64,000 bases of DNA from Fundidesulfovibrio soli. GTDB taxonomy: Bacteria > Desulfobacterota > Desulfovibrionia > Desulfovibrionales > Desulfovibrionaceae. The translations under genes were made by a program, and so were the position numbers. The stretch covers positions 248,001 through 312,000 of the forward strand of contig NZ_JAKZKW010000001.1 in assembly GCF_022808695.1 (NCBI RefSeq), read 5' to 3'. The number at the start of each line of letters is the position of its first letter. Position 1 is the stretch's first letter. Below are positions 9,857-21,320 of the stretch, in pieces. The notes under the pieces are model-generated. The model saw only the letters and a program-made list of their open reading frames with translations, was not told the origin of the DNA and did not search any database.

Positions 9857-9885
9857 AATGTACCCTGTGCGATATCGCGTGTCAA
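9857..9885 (-). promoter_or_regulatory. Sigma70-type promoter of the protease lipoprotein
   Basis: On the minus strand TTGACA (9880-9885) is a perfect -35 box, separated by 17 bases from TACATT (9857-9862). It points at the protease gene starting at 9822. Confidence 0.7.
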
Positions 9886-10038
9886 TATAGTAGGTTATGG
9901 GTTCGATATCCACGTTCATGCAGGTGAAGTTCGACACTTCGGCCGCAAACCCGGCATCCGGAAGGTTTACATGCCAGCCTCCGCCAGCGGCGATGATCAC
10001 CGGATGGCGCCGCCGGAGTCCAAAAGGTCCCAGAAAGC

Positions 10039-10073
10039 AGAAGGCCGAAGGGTTTCACCCTCCGGCCTTCTTT
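10039..10073 (-). terminator. Terminator of the liv-gua-his run
   Basis: GAAGGCCG-A-AGGG (10040-10052) pairs with CCCT-C-CGGCCTTC (10058-10070) around a TTTCA loop, just past the hisA stop at 10095. The poly-T tail on the minus strand is weak. Confidence 0.65.
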
Positions 10074-10094
10074 CAATCCATTGAAGCGCAGCAG

Positions 10095-10829
10095 CTAGGC
10101 GGCTTGCTGCCCAAGCCAAGCCATTGCCTCGGTAAAATCCAGTGTGCCGGTGTAGATGGCGCGTCCGCTGATGACCCCGGCCAGGCCCTTCGAGGCCAGG
10201 GGAGCCAGAGCCTTGAGGTCGTCCAGGGTGGCCACGCCGCCGGCCGCTATCACCGGCAGGCGGGTCTTTGACAGAAGCGCCTCCATGGCCTGGAGGTTCA
10301 CCCCGCTCTGCATGCCGTCGCGGCTGATGTCGGTATAGACCAGGAACGCCGTGCCCTGGGCCTCAAGCCTGGGGATCACGTCGTCCACGGTGAGGCCCGA
10401 GTCCTCCACCCAGCCCTTGGTCTTGAGCCTGCCGCCGTCGGCGTCCAGGGAGACGCCCACCTTGCCGGGCAGCTCGGCGCACATGGCCCCGAAGGTATCC
10501 GGGTCGGCAAGGGCCAGGGTGCCGATCAGCAGTCGCGAGACGCCCGCCGAAACGTAGGCCTTGGCCGTGGCGATGTCGCGGATGCCGCCGCCCAGTTGCA
10601 CGGGCACGCCGGAGGAGCGGCAGATCTTTTCGACGATCTTCATGTTCACGGGCTCGCCGTCGAATGCGCCGTCAAGGTCCACCACGTGGAGGGCCTTGGC
10701 GCCAAGGCCGAGCCAGTGCCCGGCGGCGGACACCGGGTCGGGGTCGAATACGGTCACCTGGTCGGCAAGCCCCTGCTTGAGGCGGACGCACTTGCCGTCC
10801 TTGATATCGATGGCCGGGTACAGGATCAC
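10095..10829 (-). CDS. hisA: Phosphoribosylformimino-AICAR phosphate isomerase
   Basis: 244 residues from a GTG at 10829. HisA opens the ribose ring of ProFAR to PRFAR, the fourth step of histidine synthesis. The start is fixed by the family N-terminus [17 protein letters not shown], giving the catalytic Asp8; the second acid sits in [10 protein letters not shown]. The phosphate-binding loops QLGGGIRD and [11 protein letters not shown] are present. The GTG overlaps the stop of the upstream lipoprotein gene by four bases (GTGA), so translation is coupled. It is the last gene of a run starting with livH. The partner synthase HisHF is encoded 27 kb away. Confidence 0.95.
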   Translation of the reverse strand: MILYPAIDIKDGKCVRLKQGLADQVTVFDPDPVSAAGHWLGLGAKALHVVDLDGAFDGEPVNMKIVEKICRSSGVPVQLGGGIRDIATAKAYVSAGVSRLLIGTLALADPDTFGAMCAELPGKVGVSLDADGGRLKTKGWVEDSGLTVDDVIPRLEAQGTAFLVYTDISRDGMQSGVNLQAMEALLSKTRLPVIAAGGVATLDDLKALAPLASKGLAGVISGRAIYTGTLDFTEAMAWLGQQAA

Positions 10830-11476
10830 AGACCAAGCTCCTTGAGCCCCTTCTCGATGCCTTCCCTGGAGAGGTCGGCGGCGGTGACCCACTGGCCTTT
10901 GCGCTTGAGGAACTTGTCGGCCTCCAGGATGTTATCCGTGAGGGCCTTCTGCTGGTAGTCGTAGCGGAAATGGTTGACCAGGCCGCCGGTCTTCACGTTG
11001 ACCAGATACAGGTCCAGGATGACCCAGGCCGGGCTGGTGGAGCCCGCGGCGGAACCCTGGCGCTCCTTCCAGTGCACGGCCACGGGCACCAGCAGGTACT
11101 GGGCCTCCATGCACTTGCCCACCTCCTGCCAGTACTTGATGGTGCTCATGCGGGTGGCGTCGGCGGGCTTGCGCACGGACTGCATGCAGCCGGCGACCTT
11201 GTTGCCGGCCACGACGTTGCGATCGGGGCCAATCTTGAGCGACTTGATCAGGATGGCGTCCAGTTCGTCCAGGGCGTCCGCCTTTGGCGGAACGGTATGG
11301 TCGGGCAGATAGCCGGAGATCAGTTCCCACGGCTCGGTGGCCACGGTGAAGGGGGCGACGGCCACGGTGAACTGGGGATTGATCTTGTTGTCCACCTGGG
11401 TGGGCTTGCGCTGGCAAGCCACACTGACGCACAGCGCCAACACCAGAAGAACGATCAACGAACGGTTGGTTCTCAT
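10826..11476 (-). CDS. Predicted lipoprotein embedded between hisB and hisA
   Basis: 216 residues with an N-terminal export signal ending SVACQRK; the lipobox is imperfect (Ser at -3), so lipid attachment is likely but not certain. The mature part includes [21 protein letters not shown] and [27 protein letters not shown], the kind of pattern seen in small envelope proteins that assess a partner complex, but I recognise no family. The ATG at 11476 overlaps the hisB stop by one base (TGATG), and its own stop overlaps the hisA start. Despite this tight coupling, nothing suggests a role in histidine synthesis, which is cytoplasmic. Confidence 0.82.
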   Translation of the reverse strand: MRTNRSLIVLLVLALCVSVACQRKPTQVDNKINPQFTVAVAPFTVATEPWELISGYLPDHTVPPKADALDELDAILIKSLKIGPDRNVVAGNKVAGCMQSVRKPADATRMSTIKYWQEVGKCMEAQYLLVPVAVHWKERQGSAAGSTSPAWVILDLYLVNVKTGGLVNHFRYDYQQKALTDNILEADKFLKRKGQWVTAADLSREGIEKGLKELGL

Positions 11477-12057
11477 CAGCCAAGGCTCCCTTTGGTACTT
11501 GGCACCCCTGCCCCCTCGCGGCGCACCGCGTGCTTGAGGGCCACGCCGAGGGCCTTGAAGGCCGCTTCCAGCAGGTGGTGTCCGTTCTTGCCGTAGATCA
11601 TGCGCACATGTAGGTTCATCTGGCATTTGTTCGCGAAGGACTTGAAGAATTCACGCCAGATGTCTTTCTCCTCACCGGCGACTATCGCCGGGAGGGGGGT
11701 ATCGTCGTACACCAGGTAGGGCCTTCCCGAGAGGTCCACCACGGCTTCGCACAGGGCTTCGTCCAGCGGGAACCGGCTGAAGCCCACCCGGTTGATACCG
11801 GCCTTGTCGCCCAGGGCCTCGGCCACGGCCTGGCCCAGGCAGAGCCCCACATCCTCGATGGTGTGGTGGGCGTCCACCTGCAGGTCACCCTTGCAGAAGA
11901 TCTTCAGGTCGAAGCCTGACCAGAAGCTCAGCAGGGTGAGCATGTGGTCCGCGAAACCGACGCCGGTGGAGATTTCGGCCGAGCCGGAACCGTCCAGGTC
12001 GATTTCCAGTTCTATGGAGGTCTCCTTGGTGGTGCGAACCACCTGTGCCTTACGCAT
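11476..12057 (-). CDS. hisB: Imidazoleglycerol-phosphate dehydratase
   Basis: 193 residues, the monofunctional dehydratase without the phosphatase domain found in enterobacteria. It removes water from imidazoleglycerol phosphate to give imidazole acetol phosphate. The two manganese-binding repeats are clear: [22 protein letters not shown] and later [13 protein letters not shown]. Length fits the family. The start overlaps the end of tatB by eight bases, and the stop overlaps the next lipoprotein start, placing it inside the guaBA-tatB-his run. Confidence 0.95.
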   Translation of the reverse strand: MRKAQVVRTTKETSIELEIDLDGSGSAEISTGVGFADHMLTLLSFWSGFDLKIFCKGDLQVDAHHTIEDVGLCLGQAVAEALGDKAGINRVGFSRFPLDEALCEAVVDLSGRPYLVYDDTPLPAIVAGEEKDIWREFFKSFANKCQMNLHVRMIYGKNGHHLLEAAFKALGVALKHAVRREGAGVPSTKGSLG

Positions 12058-12547
12058 GGGACTTCTCCTTGGATTCCTTGGACTCGGCCTGCGCCTCGGC
12101 TACAGCGGCCTTGGGGGCCTCGGTCTGCGATTGAGCCTCATCGGCCTTGGGGGCCTCGGCCAGTGGGGTCTTGTCTTCCGGGGCCGGTTCGGACGCGGCG
12201 GCCTGTTCACCCTGGACCGGTTCGGACGCGGCTGTTTCCTGCGGAACTTCAGGCTGCTCTTGCGGGGCCTGGGCCTGCTCCAGCTCGGCCTGCGTCTTCT
12301 CCACCTGGGCAGATACGTCGTTGACCACGTTCTCGATATCCCCGAAGTACTCCTTCTTGGCCTCTTCGATGCGCTTGGCCGCGTCGATCTTCTCGACTTC
12401 CTGCTGCAGCGTGGACTTGACCTCCAGGCTGAGCCGCCGGATCTCGGACAGCCCCTTGGCCGCCATCTTCATGATCTCGGGCAGCTTGGAAGGCCCGATA
12501 AGCACCAGCGCCACGATCAGGATGAGGATCATCTCCGAGGAGAACAT
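12050..12547 (-). CDS. tatB: Twin-arginine translocase subunit TatB
   Basis: 165 residues. A short N-terminal membrane helix (about 4-20, [21 protein letters not shown]) is followed by the GPxxLPE hinge and a long amphipathic helix ([19 protein letters not shown]). This architecture is shared by TatA and TatB; the acidic residue near position 5 and the long second helix favour TatB, which binds signal peptides together with TatC. The tail from about residue 90 is a low-complexity Ala/Glu/Pro/Gln region. No tatC is next to it; hisB follows with an eight-base overlap and guaA precedes with a three-base gap. Confidence 0.85.
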   Translation of the reverse strand: MFSSEMILILIVALVLIGPSKLPEIMKMAAKGLSEIRRLSLEVKSTLQQEVEKIDAAKRIEEAKKEYFGDIENVVNDVSAQVEKTQAELEQAQAPQEQPEVPQETAASEPVQGEQAAASEPAPEDKTPLAEAPKADEAQSQTEAPKAAVAEAQAESKESKEKSHA

Positions 12548-12550
12548 GCT

Positions 12551-14103
12551 CTACTCCCACTCGATGGTCGCGGGCGGCTTGGAGGAGATGTCCAGGACGA
12601 CCCTGTTGATGCCCTTGACCTCGTTGATGATACGGTTGGAGATGCGCGCCAGGATGTCCGTGGGCACGCGGGACCAGTCGGCGGTCATTGCGTCCAGCGA
12701 ATCCACGATGCGCAGGGCGCAGACGTTCTCGTAGGTGCGGTCGTCGCCCATGACGCCCACGGTCTTGAGCGGCAGGAGCACGGCGAAACCCTGCCAGACC
12801 TTGCGGTACCAGTCGGCGGCGTGCAGCTCGGCCTGAACGATCTTGTCGGCCTTGCGCAGGATGTCCAGGCGCTCGCGGGTGACGTCCCCGATGATGCGGA
12901 TGGCAAGGCCTGGCCCCGGGAAGGGATGGCGCCAGATGATCGAGTCGGGCATGCCCAGCTCGAGGGCCACCTTGCGAACCTCGTCCTTGAAGAGCTCGCG
13001 CAGCGGCTCCACCAGCTTGAGGTCCATCTTCTCGGGCAGGCCGCCCACGTTGTGGTGGCTTTTGATGACCACGGAGGGCCCGCCCCGGAAGCTCACCGAC
13101 TCGATGACGTCCGGGTAGAGGGTGCCCTGAGCCAGCCACTTCACGCCCGGGATGGCCTTGGCCTCGCGCTCGAAGACCTCGATGAAGGTGTGGCCGATGA
13201 TCTTGCGTTTCTTTTCGGGGTCTTCCACGCCGTCCAGGCGGTCCAGGAACAGGTCTTGCGCCTGCACATACTTCAAGTTCAGCTTGAAGTGTTCCGTAAG
13301 GAAGGAGACGACCTCCTCCCCTTCTCCCTGGCGCAGAACGCCGTTGTTCACGAAGATGCAGTGCAGCCTGTCGCCGATGGCCTTGTGCAAGAGCACCGCC
13401 ACCACCGTGGAGTCCACGCCGCCGGAAAGGGCGCAGACCACATGGTCGTCCCCGAGCTTTTCGCGCAGGGCCGCCACTTCGGATTCGACAAAGCTGGCCA
13501 TGGTCCAGCCGGTCTTCACCTTGGCGATCTTGAACAGGAAGTTGCGCAGGATGGTCTCGCCGTCTTCGGTGTGGGCCACCTCGGGGTGGAACTGCAGAGC
13601 GTAGATGTTGCGGGAGGGGTCGGCCATGGCCGCCGCCTCGACGCTGGAGGTCCTTGCGATGATGCTGAATCCCTTGGGGATGGCCACAACGTGGTCGCCG
13701 TGGGACATCCACACCGTGCGCGGGGTGGTGGCGTCCACGCCTTCCCACAGGGCGCTCCCTGCGGAGAGGGTCAGCTCGGCGCGCCCGTATTCCCGCTCCT
13801 TGGAGGAGGCGACCTTGCCCCCGTCCAGGGTGTGGGCCAGCAGCTGCATGCCGTAGCAGATGCCCAGCACCGGCACGCCCAGCTCCAGCACGGTCTTGTC
13901 GAGCTGGGGGGCGTCCTCGTCGCTGACGCTGCAGGGCCCGCCGGAGAGGATGATCGCCTTGGGCTTGATGGCCTTGAGCGCCTCAGAGGAGAGCGTGCAG
14001 GGATGGATTTCGGAATAGACTCCCGCCTCGCGCACCCGGCGCGCGATGAGCTGGGTGTACTGGGAGCCGTAGTCCAGGATGACGACGGTTTCTTCGTGTT
14101 GCA

Positions 14104-14104
<1 letters not shown>
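12551..14104 (-). CDS. guaA: GMP synthase (glutamine-hydrolysing)
   Basis: 517 residues. Converts XMP to GMP using glutamine and ATP. The N-terminal class I glutamine amidotransferase has the nucleophile in [11 protein letters not shown] and the His/Glu pair in [11 protein letters not shown]. The ATP-pyrophosphatase domain carries the P-loop [12 protein letters not shown], and the C-terminal dimerisation domain ends in the typical KPPATIEWE. Length is standard. Its start overlaps the guaB stop by one base (TGATG), so the two last steps of GMP synthesis are translationally coupled. Confidence 0.97.
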
Positions 14105-16280
<2,176 letters not shown>

Positions 16281-16288
<8 letters not shown>

Positions 16289-17066
16289 GGGCCGCTCCCC
16301 TGCCCAGGTAGGCCTCGATGACCTCCGGGTTTTCCCTAATCTCGCGCGGCCCGCCCTCCGCGATCTTCACTCCGTGGTCCAGCACCACGAGGTGTTCGCA
16401 GATGCTCATGACCAGCTTCATGTCGTGCTCGATGAGCACCACGGTGATGTCCTTGTGCATGATGGCGTGGATGAGGTCCACCAGGGAGGCGGTCTCCTGG
16501 GGGTTCATGCCCGCCGCGGGCTCGTCCAGCAGCAGCAGCTTGGGCTGGCTGGCCAGGGCCCGTGCGATCTCCAGGCGGCGCTGGTCGCCGTAGGAGAGCG
16601 AACTGGAAAGGTCCAGGGCCTTGCTCTTGAGGCCCACGAAATCGAGGTACTCCATGCTCTGCTCCACCAGCATGCTCTCCTCGGCCTTCTGGGCCTTGGA
16701 GCGCAGCACCGCGCCCCAGAAGCCCTGGGTGGCGCGGCAGTGGCGGCCGATGCGCACGTTGTCCAGCACGGGAAGCGAGCCGAAGAGCCGGATGTTCTGG
16801 AAGGTGCGGGCCACGCCCATTTGCGTCATCTGTTCAGGGCGGGAGCCGCCCACGTCCACCGGGCCGGTCTCCTTGTCGAAGAGGATGCGGCCTTCCGTGG
16901 GCTTGTAGATGCCTGCGATGCAGTTGAACATGGTGGTCTTGCCCGCGCCGTTGGGGCCGATGAGGCCCAGGATGCGGCCCTTCTTCACCTCGAAGCTCAC
17001 GTCGGCCAGGGCCATCAGGCCGCCGAAGCGTTTGCTCACGCCGTCAATCTTGAGAATGGTGTCCAT
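16281..17066 (-). CDS. livG: Branched-chain amino acid ABC transporter ATPase LivG
   Basis: 261 residues. Walker A is GPNGAGKTTMFNCI, signature LSYGDQRRLEIARALA, Walker B LLLDEPAAGMNPQE. The LSYGDQRRLE form and the short C-terminal tail (EVIEAYLGRG) are typical of LivG, the partner of LivF. It follows livM after three bases. Confidence 0.95.
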
Positions 17067-17069
17067 GCC

Positions 17070-18098
17070 CTACCCCGCCCTCTCGGCCTCGAGCCTGGCC
17101 TTGAGGTCCAAAATGAGCCTGCTCTTCTTGCTGGTGGCGGCGATGGCCGGGAAGAAGCCGCCGGGCTTGAAGCGCATGATGAGAATCATGATGAGGCCGT
17201 AGACCAGAAACCGCGTCTCGGCCGGGAGCCCGAACTTGGGCAGCACCACGCGCAGGATCTCGCCCAGGGCGATGAGCACCACGGCGCCCACGATGGCCCC
17301 GTTGATGTTGCCCAGGCCGCCCAGCACGATCATGCACAGCACCAGGAACGACTCCCAGAACTTGAACACGTCCGGGGCCAGGAACATGGACCACTGGGCC
17401 ATGAAGCAGCCGGCCAGCGCGCCAACGCCCGCGGAAAAGGCGAAGGCCACGGTCTTGTAGGCCATCAGGTTGATGCCGCAGCTGGCGGCCGCCAGGGGGT
17501 CCTCCTTGATGGCGAGCCAGGCGCGGCCCAGGCGCGAATCCTCGATGCGGCACATAACCACGTAGACAGCCGCCACCATGGCCAGGCCCAGGTAATAATA
17601 CGGGACCTCGCTCAGGAAGTCGTAGCGCCAGTCGATGCCCAGGAACTCCAGGCTCAGCGCGATGGGCGGGATGCCCGGCAGGCCCAGGGGGCCGCGCGTG
17701 AGCCAGATCTCGTTGGTCAGGAAGAGCACCACCAGCTCGGTGAAGCCGAAGGTCACGATGGCGAAGTAGTCGCCCGAGAGGCGCAACGTGGGCGCTCCGC
17801 GCAGTATGCCGCAGAGCGCGCCCAGGGCCACCGCCCCGGGAACGATGAGCCAGAAGCTCACGTTGTGGTTGTAAGCCAGGATGCCCGCCGTGTACGCGCC
17901 GATGCCGTAAAAGCCCACGTAGCCCAGGTCCAGCAGGTTGCAGAAACCGGGCAGGACGTTCAGGCCCATGGCCAGCACGGCGTAGACCATGATGAGCACG
18001 GCCACGTGCATCACGTACTCGCTGCTGATGGGCAGGACGGGGAAAGCCAGCAGTGCGGCCAGCCCGAGCAGTTTGAGAGCGGTCTTGTTGCCAGTCAT
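17070..18098 (-). CDS. livM: Branched-chain amino acid ABC transporter permease LivM
   Basis: 342 residues from the ATG at 18098, chosen because AGGGGGAA lies six bases before it; an ATG 27 bases earlier has no such site. A polytopic inner-membrane permease: the conserved LivM segment AMGLNVLPGFCNLLDLGYVGFYGIGAY sits near residue 50, and SGDYFAIVTFGFTEL and GLGNINGAIVGA are further family landmarks. It forms the channel together with LivH. Ten bases separate it from livH. Confidence 0.94.
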   Translation of the reverse strand: MTGNKTALKLLGLAALLAFPVLPISSEYVMHVAVLIMVYAVLAMGLNVLPGFCNLLDLGYVGFYGIGAYTAGILAYNHNVSFWLIVPGAVALGALCGILRGAPTLRLSGDYFAIVTFGFTELVVLFLTNEIWLTRGPLGLPGIPPIALSLEFLGIDWRYDFLSEVPYYYLGLAMVAAVYVVMCRIEDSRLGRAWLAIKEDPLAAASCGINLMAYKTVAFAFSAGVGALAGCFMAQWSMFLAPDVFKFWESFLVLCMIVLGGLGNINGAIVGAVVLIALGEILRVVLPKFGLPAETRFLVYGLIMILIMRFKPGGFFPAIAATSKKSRLILDLKARLEAERAG

Positions 18099-18108
18099 GT
18101 GTTTCCCC

Positions 18109-18996
18109 CTATGCCTTCTGGCCAACGCTCTTGCCGAGCAGGCCCGAGGGCCGCAGCAGGATGACCGCGATCATGACCGCGTAGCCCAGACCGTCGCGGT
18201 ACTGTGAGGAAACGTAGCCAGCGCCCAGGGTTTCGGCCACACCGAGCACCACCCCGCCGAGCATGGCGCCGGGCACCGATCCGATGCCGCCCAGCACCGC
18301 GGCTGCGAAGGCCTTGACGCCTGCGTTGTAGCCCATGGTCGCGGAGAGGGTGTTGTAATACATGCCCACCAGGATGCCCGCCACCGCGCCCAGGCCCGAG
18401 CCCAGCGCGAAGGTGAAGGAGATGACCCTGTTGACGTTGATGCCCATGAGCGCGGCCGCGGTGGCGTTCTGGGCCAGGGCGCGCATGGCCGTGCCGACCT
18501 TGGTCTTGTTGATGATGAGCGTGAGCCCGATCATCATGGCGATGGTCAGCGCGTAGATGAACACCTGCAGCCCGGAGACGTTCACGGACCCGAGGGTGAA
18601 GGCCGTCTCGCTGAAGGCGGCGGGCACGGCCGAGCGGGTGAAGGGCACCGGGCGCGAGCCCCAGATGATCATGGCGATGTTCTGCAGAAAGATGGAGACG
18701 CCGATGGCCGTGATGAGCGCGGCTAGGCGTGGGGCTTTGCGCAGGGGCTTGTACGCTATCTGATCAATGAGCACCCCTATGCCCGCGCAGAAGGCCATGG
18801 CCAGGGCCATGGCCGGAAACAGCGGGACGCCCAGGGCCTGGATGAAGGTGATGCAAAGGAACGCCCCGAGCATGTACACCTCGCCGTGGGCGAAGTTGAT
18901 CAGCTCGATGACGCCGTAGACCATGGTGTAGCCCACGGCGATCAGGGCGTAGATGAGCCCCAGGGTCAAGCCATTGAAAAGTTGTTGTTCGAACAC
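18109..18996 (-). CDS. livH: Branched-chain amino acid ABC transporter permease LivH
   Basis: 295 residues from a GTG at 18996. I chose this start because GGAGAAGG lies immediately upstream and the product then begins VFEQQLFNGLTLGLIYALIA, the normal LivH N-terminus; the longer frame to 19137 would read through the terminator region. About eight membrane helices are expected. Family motifs include NFAHGEVYMLGAF, QNIAMIIWGS, and GVKAFAAAVLGGIGSVPGA. It is the first gene after the livK terminator, so livHMGF probably depends on readthrough or its own promoter. Confidence 0.93.
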   Translation of the reverse strand: MFEQQLFNGLTLGLIYALIAVGYTMVYGVIELINFAHGEVYMLGAFLCITFIQALGVPLFPAMALAMAFCAGIGVLIDQIAYKPLRKAPRLAALITAIGVSIFLQNIAMIIWGSRPVPFTRSAVPAAFSETAFTLGSVNVSGLQVFIYALTIAMMIGLTLIINKTKVGTAMRALAQNATAAALMGINVNRVISFTFALGSGLGAVAGILVGMYYNTLSATMGYNAGVKAFAAAVLGGIGSVPGAMLGGVVLGVAETLGAGYVSSQYRDGLGYAVMIAVILLRPSGLLGKSVGQKA

Positions 18997-19114
18997 TGCC
19001 TTCTCCGAACCGATGGTGTTGACTGCAGGGCCCCGGCGGCGATGCGCCGACCCTTCAGAGGGGTGTACCGCGCCCCTGCGCGCGATCCGCGTGCTATATG
19101 CGGATTTCTTATGA

Positions 19115-19155
19115 AAAGAAACAGGCTGGATGGTCATCCAGCCTGTTTCGATTCA
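19115..19155 (-). terminator. Terminator between livK and livH
   Basis: GAAACAGGCTGGATG (19118-19132) pairs with its complement at 19135-19149, and on the minus strand the stem runs into TTTTCAT. It lies just downstream of livK, so it should lower expression of the permease and ATPase genes relative to the binding protein. Confidence 0.8.
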
Positions 19156-19172
19156 TTTCAAGCCGGTGTCGG

Positions 19173-20333
19173 CTAGTTCGTCATCTGCTTCGGGGCGGGC
19201 ACGAACTGGCCCCCCTTGACCATCTTCACGTAGGCGGGCTTCACGCAGTCACCCTTCTCGTTGAAGTAGGTCAGGCCGGTGATGCCCTTGAAGGCCTTTT
19301 CCTTGGTGTTGATGGAGGCCAGGTACTCGCGGATCTTGGCGCGGTCCGGGCCGACCTTGGAAATGGCCTCGATGATCATACCGGCGGCGTCATACGCATT
19401 CGCGCTCATCCAGTCAACATCGCGCTTGAACTTGGCCTTGTAGGCTTCAATGAAGGCCTTGGCGTCCGGGCCGGCGGTCTCGGCCAGGAAGGGGGTGGTC
19501 AGGTAGGTGTCGTCGGCGGCGGGACCGGCCAGCTTGATGTAGTCGGCGTTGTCCAGGCCGTCGGCGCCGAACTTGGGCACGTTGATGCCCAGCTTCTTGG
19601 CTTGGTCGGCGATGAGGGCGCCTTCGGCGTAGTAGCCGGCGATGAACAGGGCTTCGGGGGCGGCGCCCTTGAGCTTGGTCAGCTGGGGGGTGAAGTCGGT
19701 GGCGCCCTTCATGTAGGCTTCCTCGCCCACGACCTGCAGGCCGTTGGCCTTGGCCTGCTTCACGAAGGCGTCCTTGAGGCCGATGCCGTAGTCGTTGTTC
19801 TCGTAGAACACGGCGACCTTCTTCAGGTTCAGCTGCTTGAGCATGTAGTCGGCCAGGAAGGTGCCCTGGAAGTCGTCAAGGTAGACGTTGCGGAAGCTCC
19901 AGTACTGGCCCTTGGCGTCCTTGCCCTTGTCGGAGATGGTCACGTTGGTGGCGGTGGGGGAGAGAGCGGCAACGCCGACGCGCACGTAGTTGGGCAGAGC
20001 GGCCAGGTGGGCGCCGGAGCACAGGTGGCCGACGATGGCCACGAGGTCCTTGTCGCCGGCGATCTTGGTGCCGACGGTGGCGGCTTCCTTGGGATCGCAC
20101 TGCTCGTCGAAGTAGACGGCCTCGATCTTCTTGCCGTTGACGCCGCCCTTGGCGTTGACCTCTTCAACCTTCATGACCACGCCGGCCTTCACGTTGTCGC
20201 CGTAACCGGCGGCGGAGCCGGTGAAGGGCGAGGGGACGGCGATCTTGATCACGTCGGCCGCCAGGGCGAGGCTGCCCATTGCCAGAACCGCGGCCATGGC
20301 GCACGCCATAACCAGTGCACGTTTGAACTTCAT
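19173..20333 (-). CDS. livK: Branched-chain amino acid periplasmic binding protein
   Basis: 386 residues from the ATG at 20333, preceded by GGAGGTAAAG. The signal peptide MKFKRALVMACAMAAVLA is cleaved after ALA, giving a periplasmic protein. It is a type I binding fold of the Leu/Ile/Val/Thr/Ala family: IKIAVPSPFTGSAAGYGDNVKAG at the N-terminus of the mature protein, VGHLCSGAHLAA, and AYDAAGMIIEAISK near the end. It captures ligand for LivHMGF. A terminator separates it from livH, the usual arrangement when the binding protein is needed in excess. The region upstream to 20596 should hold its promoter, but no convincing box stands out. Confidence 0.95.
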   Translation of the reverse strand: MKFKRALVMACAMAAVLAMGSLALAADVIKIAVPSPFTGSAAGYGDNVKAGVVMKVEEVNAKGGVNGKKIEAVYFDEQCDPKEAATVGTKIAGDKDLVAIVGHLCSGAHLAALPNYVRVGVAALSPTATNVTISDKGKDAKGQYWSFRNVYLDDFQGTFLADYMLKQLNLKKVAVFYENNDYGIGLKDAFVKQAKANGLQVVGEEAYMKGATDFTPQLTKLKGAAPEALFIAGYYAEGALIADQAKKLGINVPKFGADGLDNADYIKLAGPAADDTYLTTPFLAETAGPDAKAFIEAYKAKFKRDVDWMSANAYDAAGMIIEAISKVGPDRAKIREYLASINTKEKAFKGITGLTYFNEKGDCVKPAYVKMVKGGQFVPAPKQMTN

Positions 20334-20596
20334 GCCTGCTTTACCTCCGAAAATGAATTGAACCATGCCGCGCACCAGGGCGCGTCGCCCAAGACACCTG
20401 CCAGGACCGGACCTCGCGGCACCGCGCAATCCGGTGATGTAACTCCGGTTTTCACTACCCGAGATTGCCAAAAATGCAACGCTTTCGTAACCATGCGGAC
20501 ATAGGGACGCTCCGCGCCTACCGAGTTGAAAGCTTGATCTGGCGCGGCACCGGGGCCTTTCTACGCGGGCCCTGCGCGTGAACATTTCGTGTGCCG

Positions 20597-21181
20597 TCAG
20601 GAACCGGAGCGCAACTCGTCCTCAGCCTGGTGGCGGGTCAGCGGGTCCGCGCCGGGGTTGGCCAGCACGGCCTCGAAGAGTGCCTTGGCCTTGGCCGGCT
20701 CGCTGAGCCCATGCTTGTAGACGGCAGCCAGGTTGTACTGTGCGCGGTAGTTGCCGGGATCAAGCTCGAGCATCCTCTGGAACTTGGCGGCCGCGTCCTT
20801 GGGGCGCTCCAACCTGAACAGGGCCACGCCCTGAAGATTGAGGATCTCGGGGTTGTCGGGGGCCTTGGCGGCTGCCCTTTCCAGCAGTTGCAGGGCCTTG
20901 TCCCAGATCTCGGCGGCGGCGAAGGCCTCGGCGGCCTCGGTCACGGCTTCGAGATCGTCCGGGTTCTTCTGCAGCTTGGACATGGCCGCCATCACGGTGT
21001 TCATGGCGTTGCCGCCCTGCATGCCCATCTCCGGCGGAGGGCCGGAGCTTTGCTGCACCGTGGCGATGAGCGACGGATTGGCCGCCCGATAAGCGAAGGA
21101 CCAGGCGAACATGGCAAGCAGGGCCGCGAACATGACGACGAGGACGGCCTTGGAGGCCAGGGGTGAGGTGCTGCTAGTCAT
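20597..21181 (-). CDS. TPR protein at the end of the ccm operon
   Basis: 194 residues. An N-terminal membrane anchor (about 10-30, AVLVVMFAALLAMFAWSFAYR) precedes a Gly/Met-rich linker and at least three tetratricopeptide repeats (LQLLERAAAKAPDNPEIL, GVALFRLERPKDAAAKFQRM, YNLAAVYKHG). The arrangement resembles the periplasmic TPR part of CcmI/CycH, which in other bacteria presents apocytochromes for haem attachment. Its start overlaps the ccmD stop by eight bases, which supports a role in cytochrome c maturation. It may stand in for part of the missing CcmH module, which is an inference. Confidence 0.85.
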   Translation of the reverse strand: MTSSTSPLASKAVLVVMFAALLAMFAWSFAYRAANPSLIATVQQSSGPPPEMGMQGGNAMNTVMAAMSKLQKNPDDLEAVTEAAEAFAAAEIWDKALQLLERAAAKAPDNPEILNLQGVALFRLERPKDAAAKFQRMLELDPGNYRAQYNLAAVYKHGLSEPAKAKALFEAVLANPGADPLTRHQAEDELRSGS

Positions 21182-21311
21182 CTTGGAGCGTTTCCAGTTG
21201 TTTCAGGCGGCGTTCCAGGCGCTTCTGACGCGAGGCCACAAAGGCCAAATAGCCGCACAGGCCGAGCCAGACCACGACGTTGGCCGCCAACAGATAGTTT
21301 TCTTTGCCCAT
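21174..21311 (-). CDS. ccmD: CcmD-like small membrane protein
   Basis: 45 residues: a short start (MGKENYLLAANVVVWLGLCG), one membrane helix to about residue 25, then a strongly basic, charged helix (SRQKRLERRLKQLETLQDD). This is the size and shape of CcmD, which helps release holo-CcmE from the CcmABC complex. It lies nine bases after ccmC, exactly where ccmD is expected, and overlaps the next TPR gene by eight bases. Confidence 0.85.
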   Translation of the reverse strand: MGKENYLLAANVVVWLGLCGYLAFVASRQKRLERRLKQLETLQDD

Positions 21312-21320
21312 GTGTCCAAC

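Noticed and set aside
20440-20500. Sigma54 promoter before livK
   Set aside because: GG and GC elements exist on the minus strand but are 13 bases apart instead of 10.
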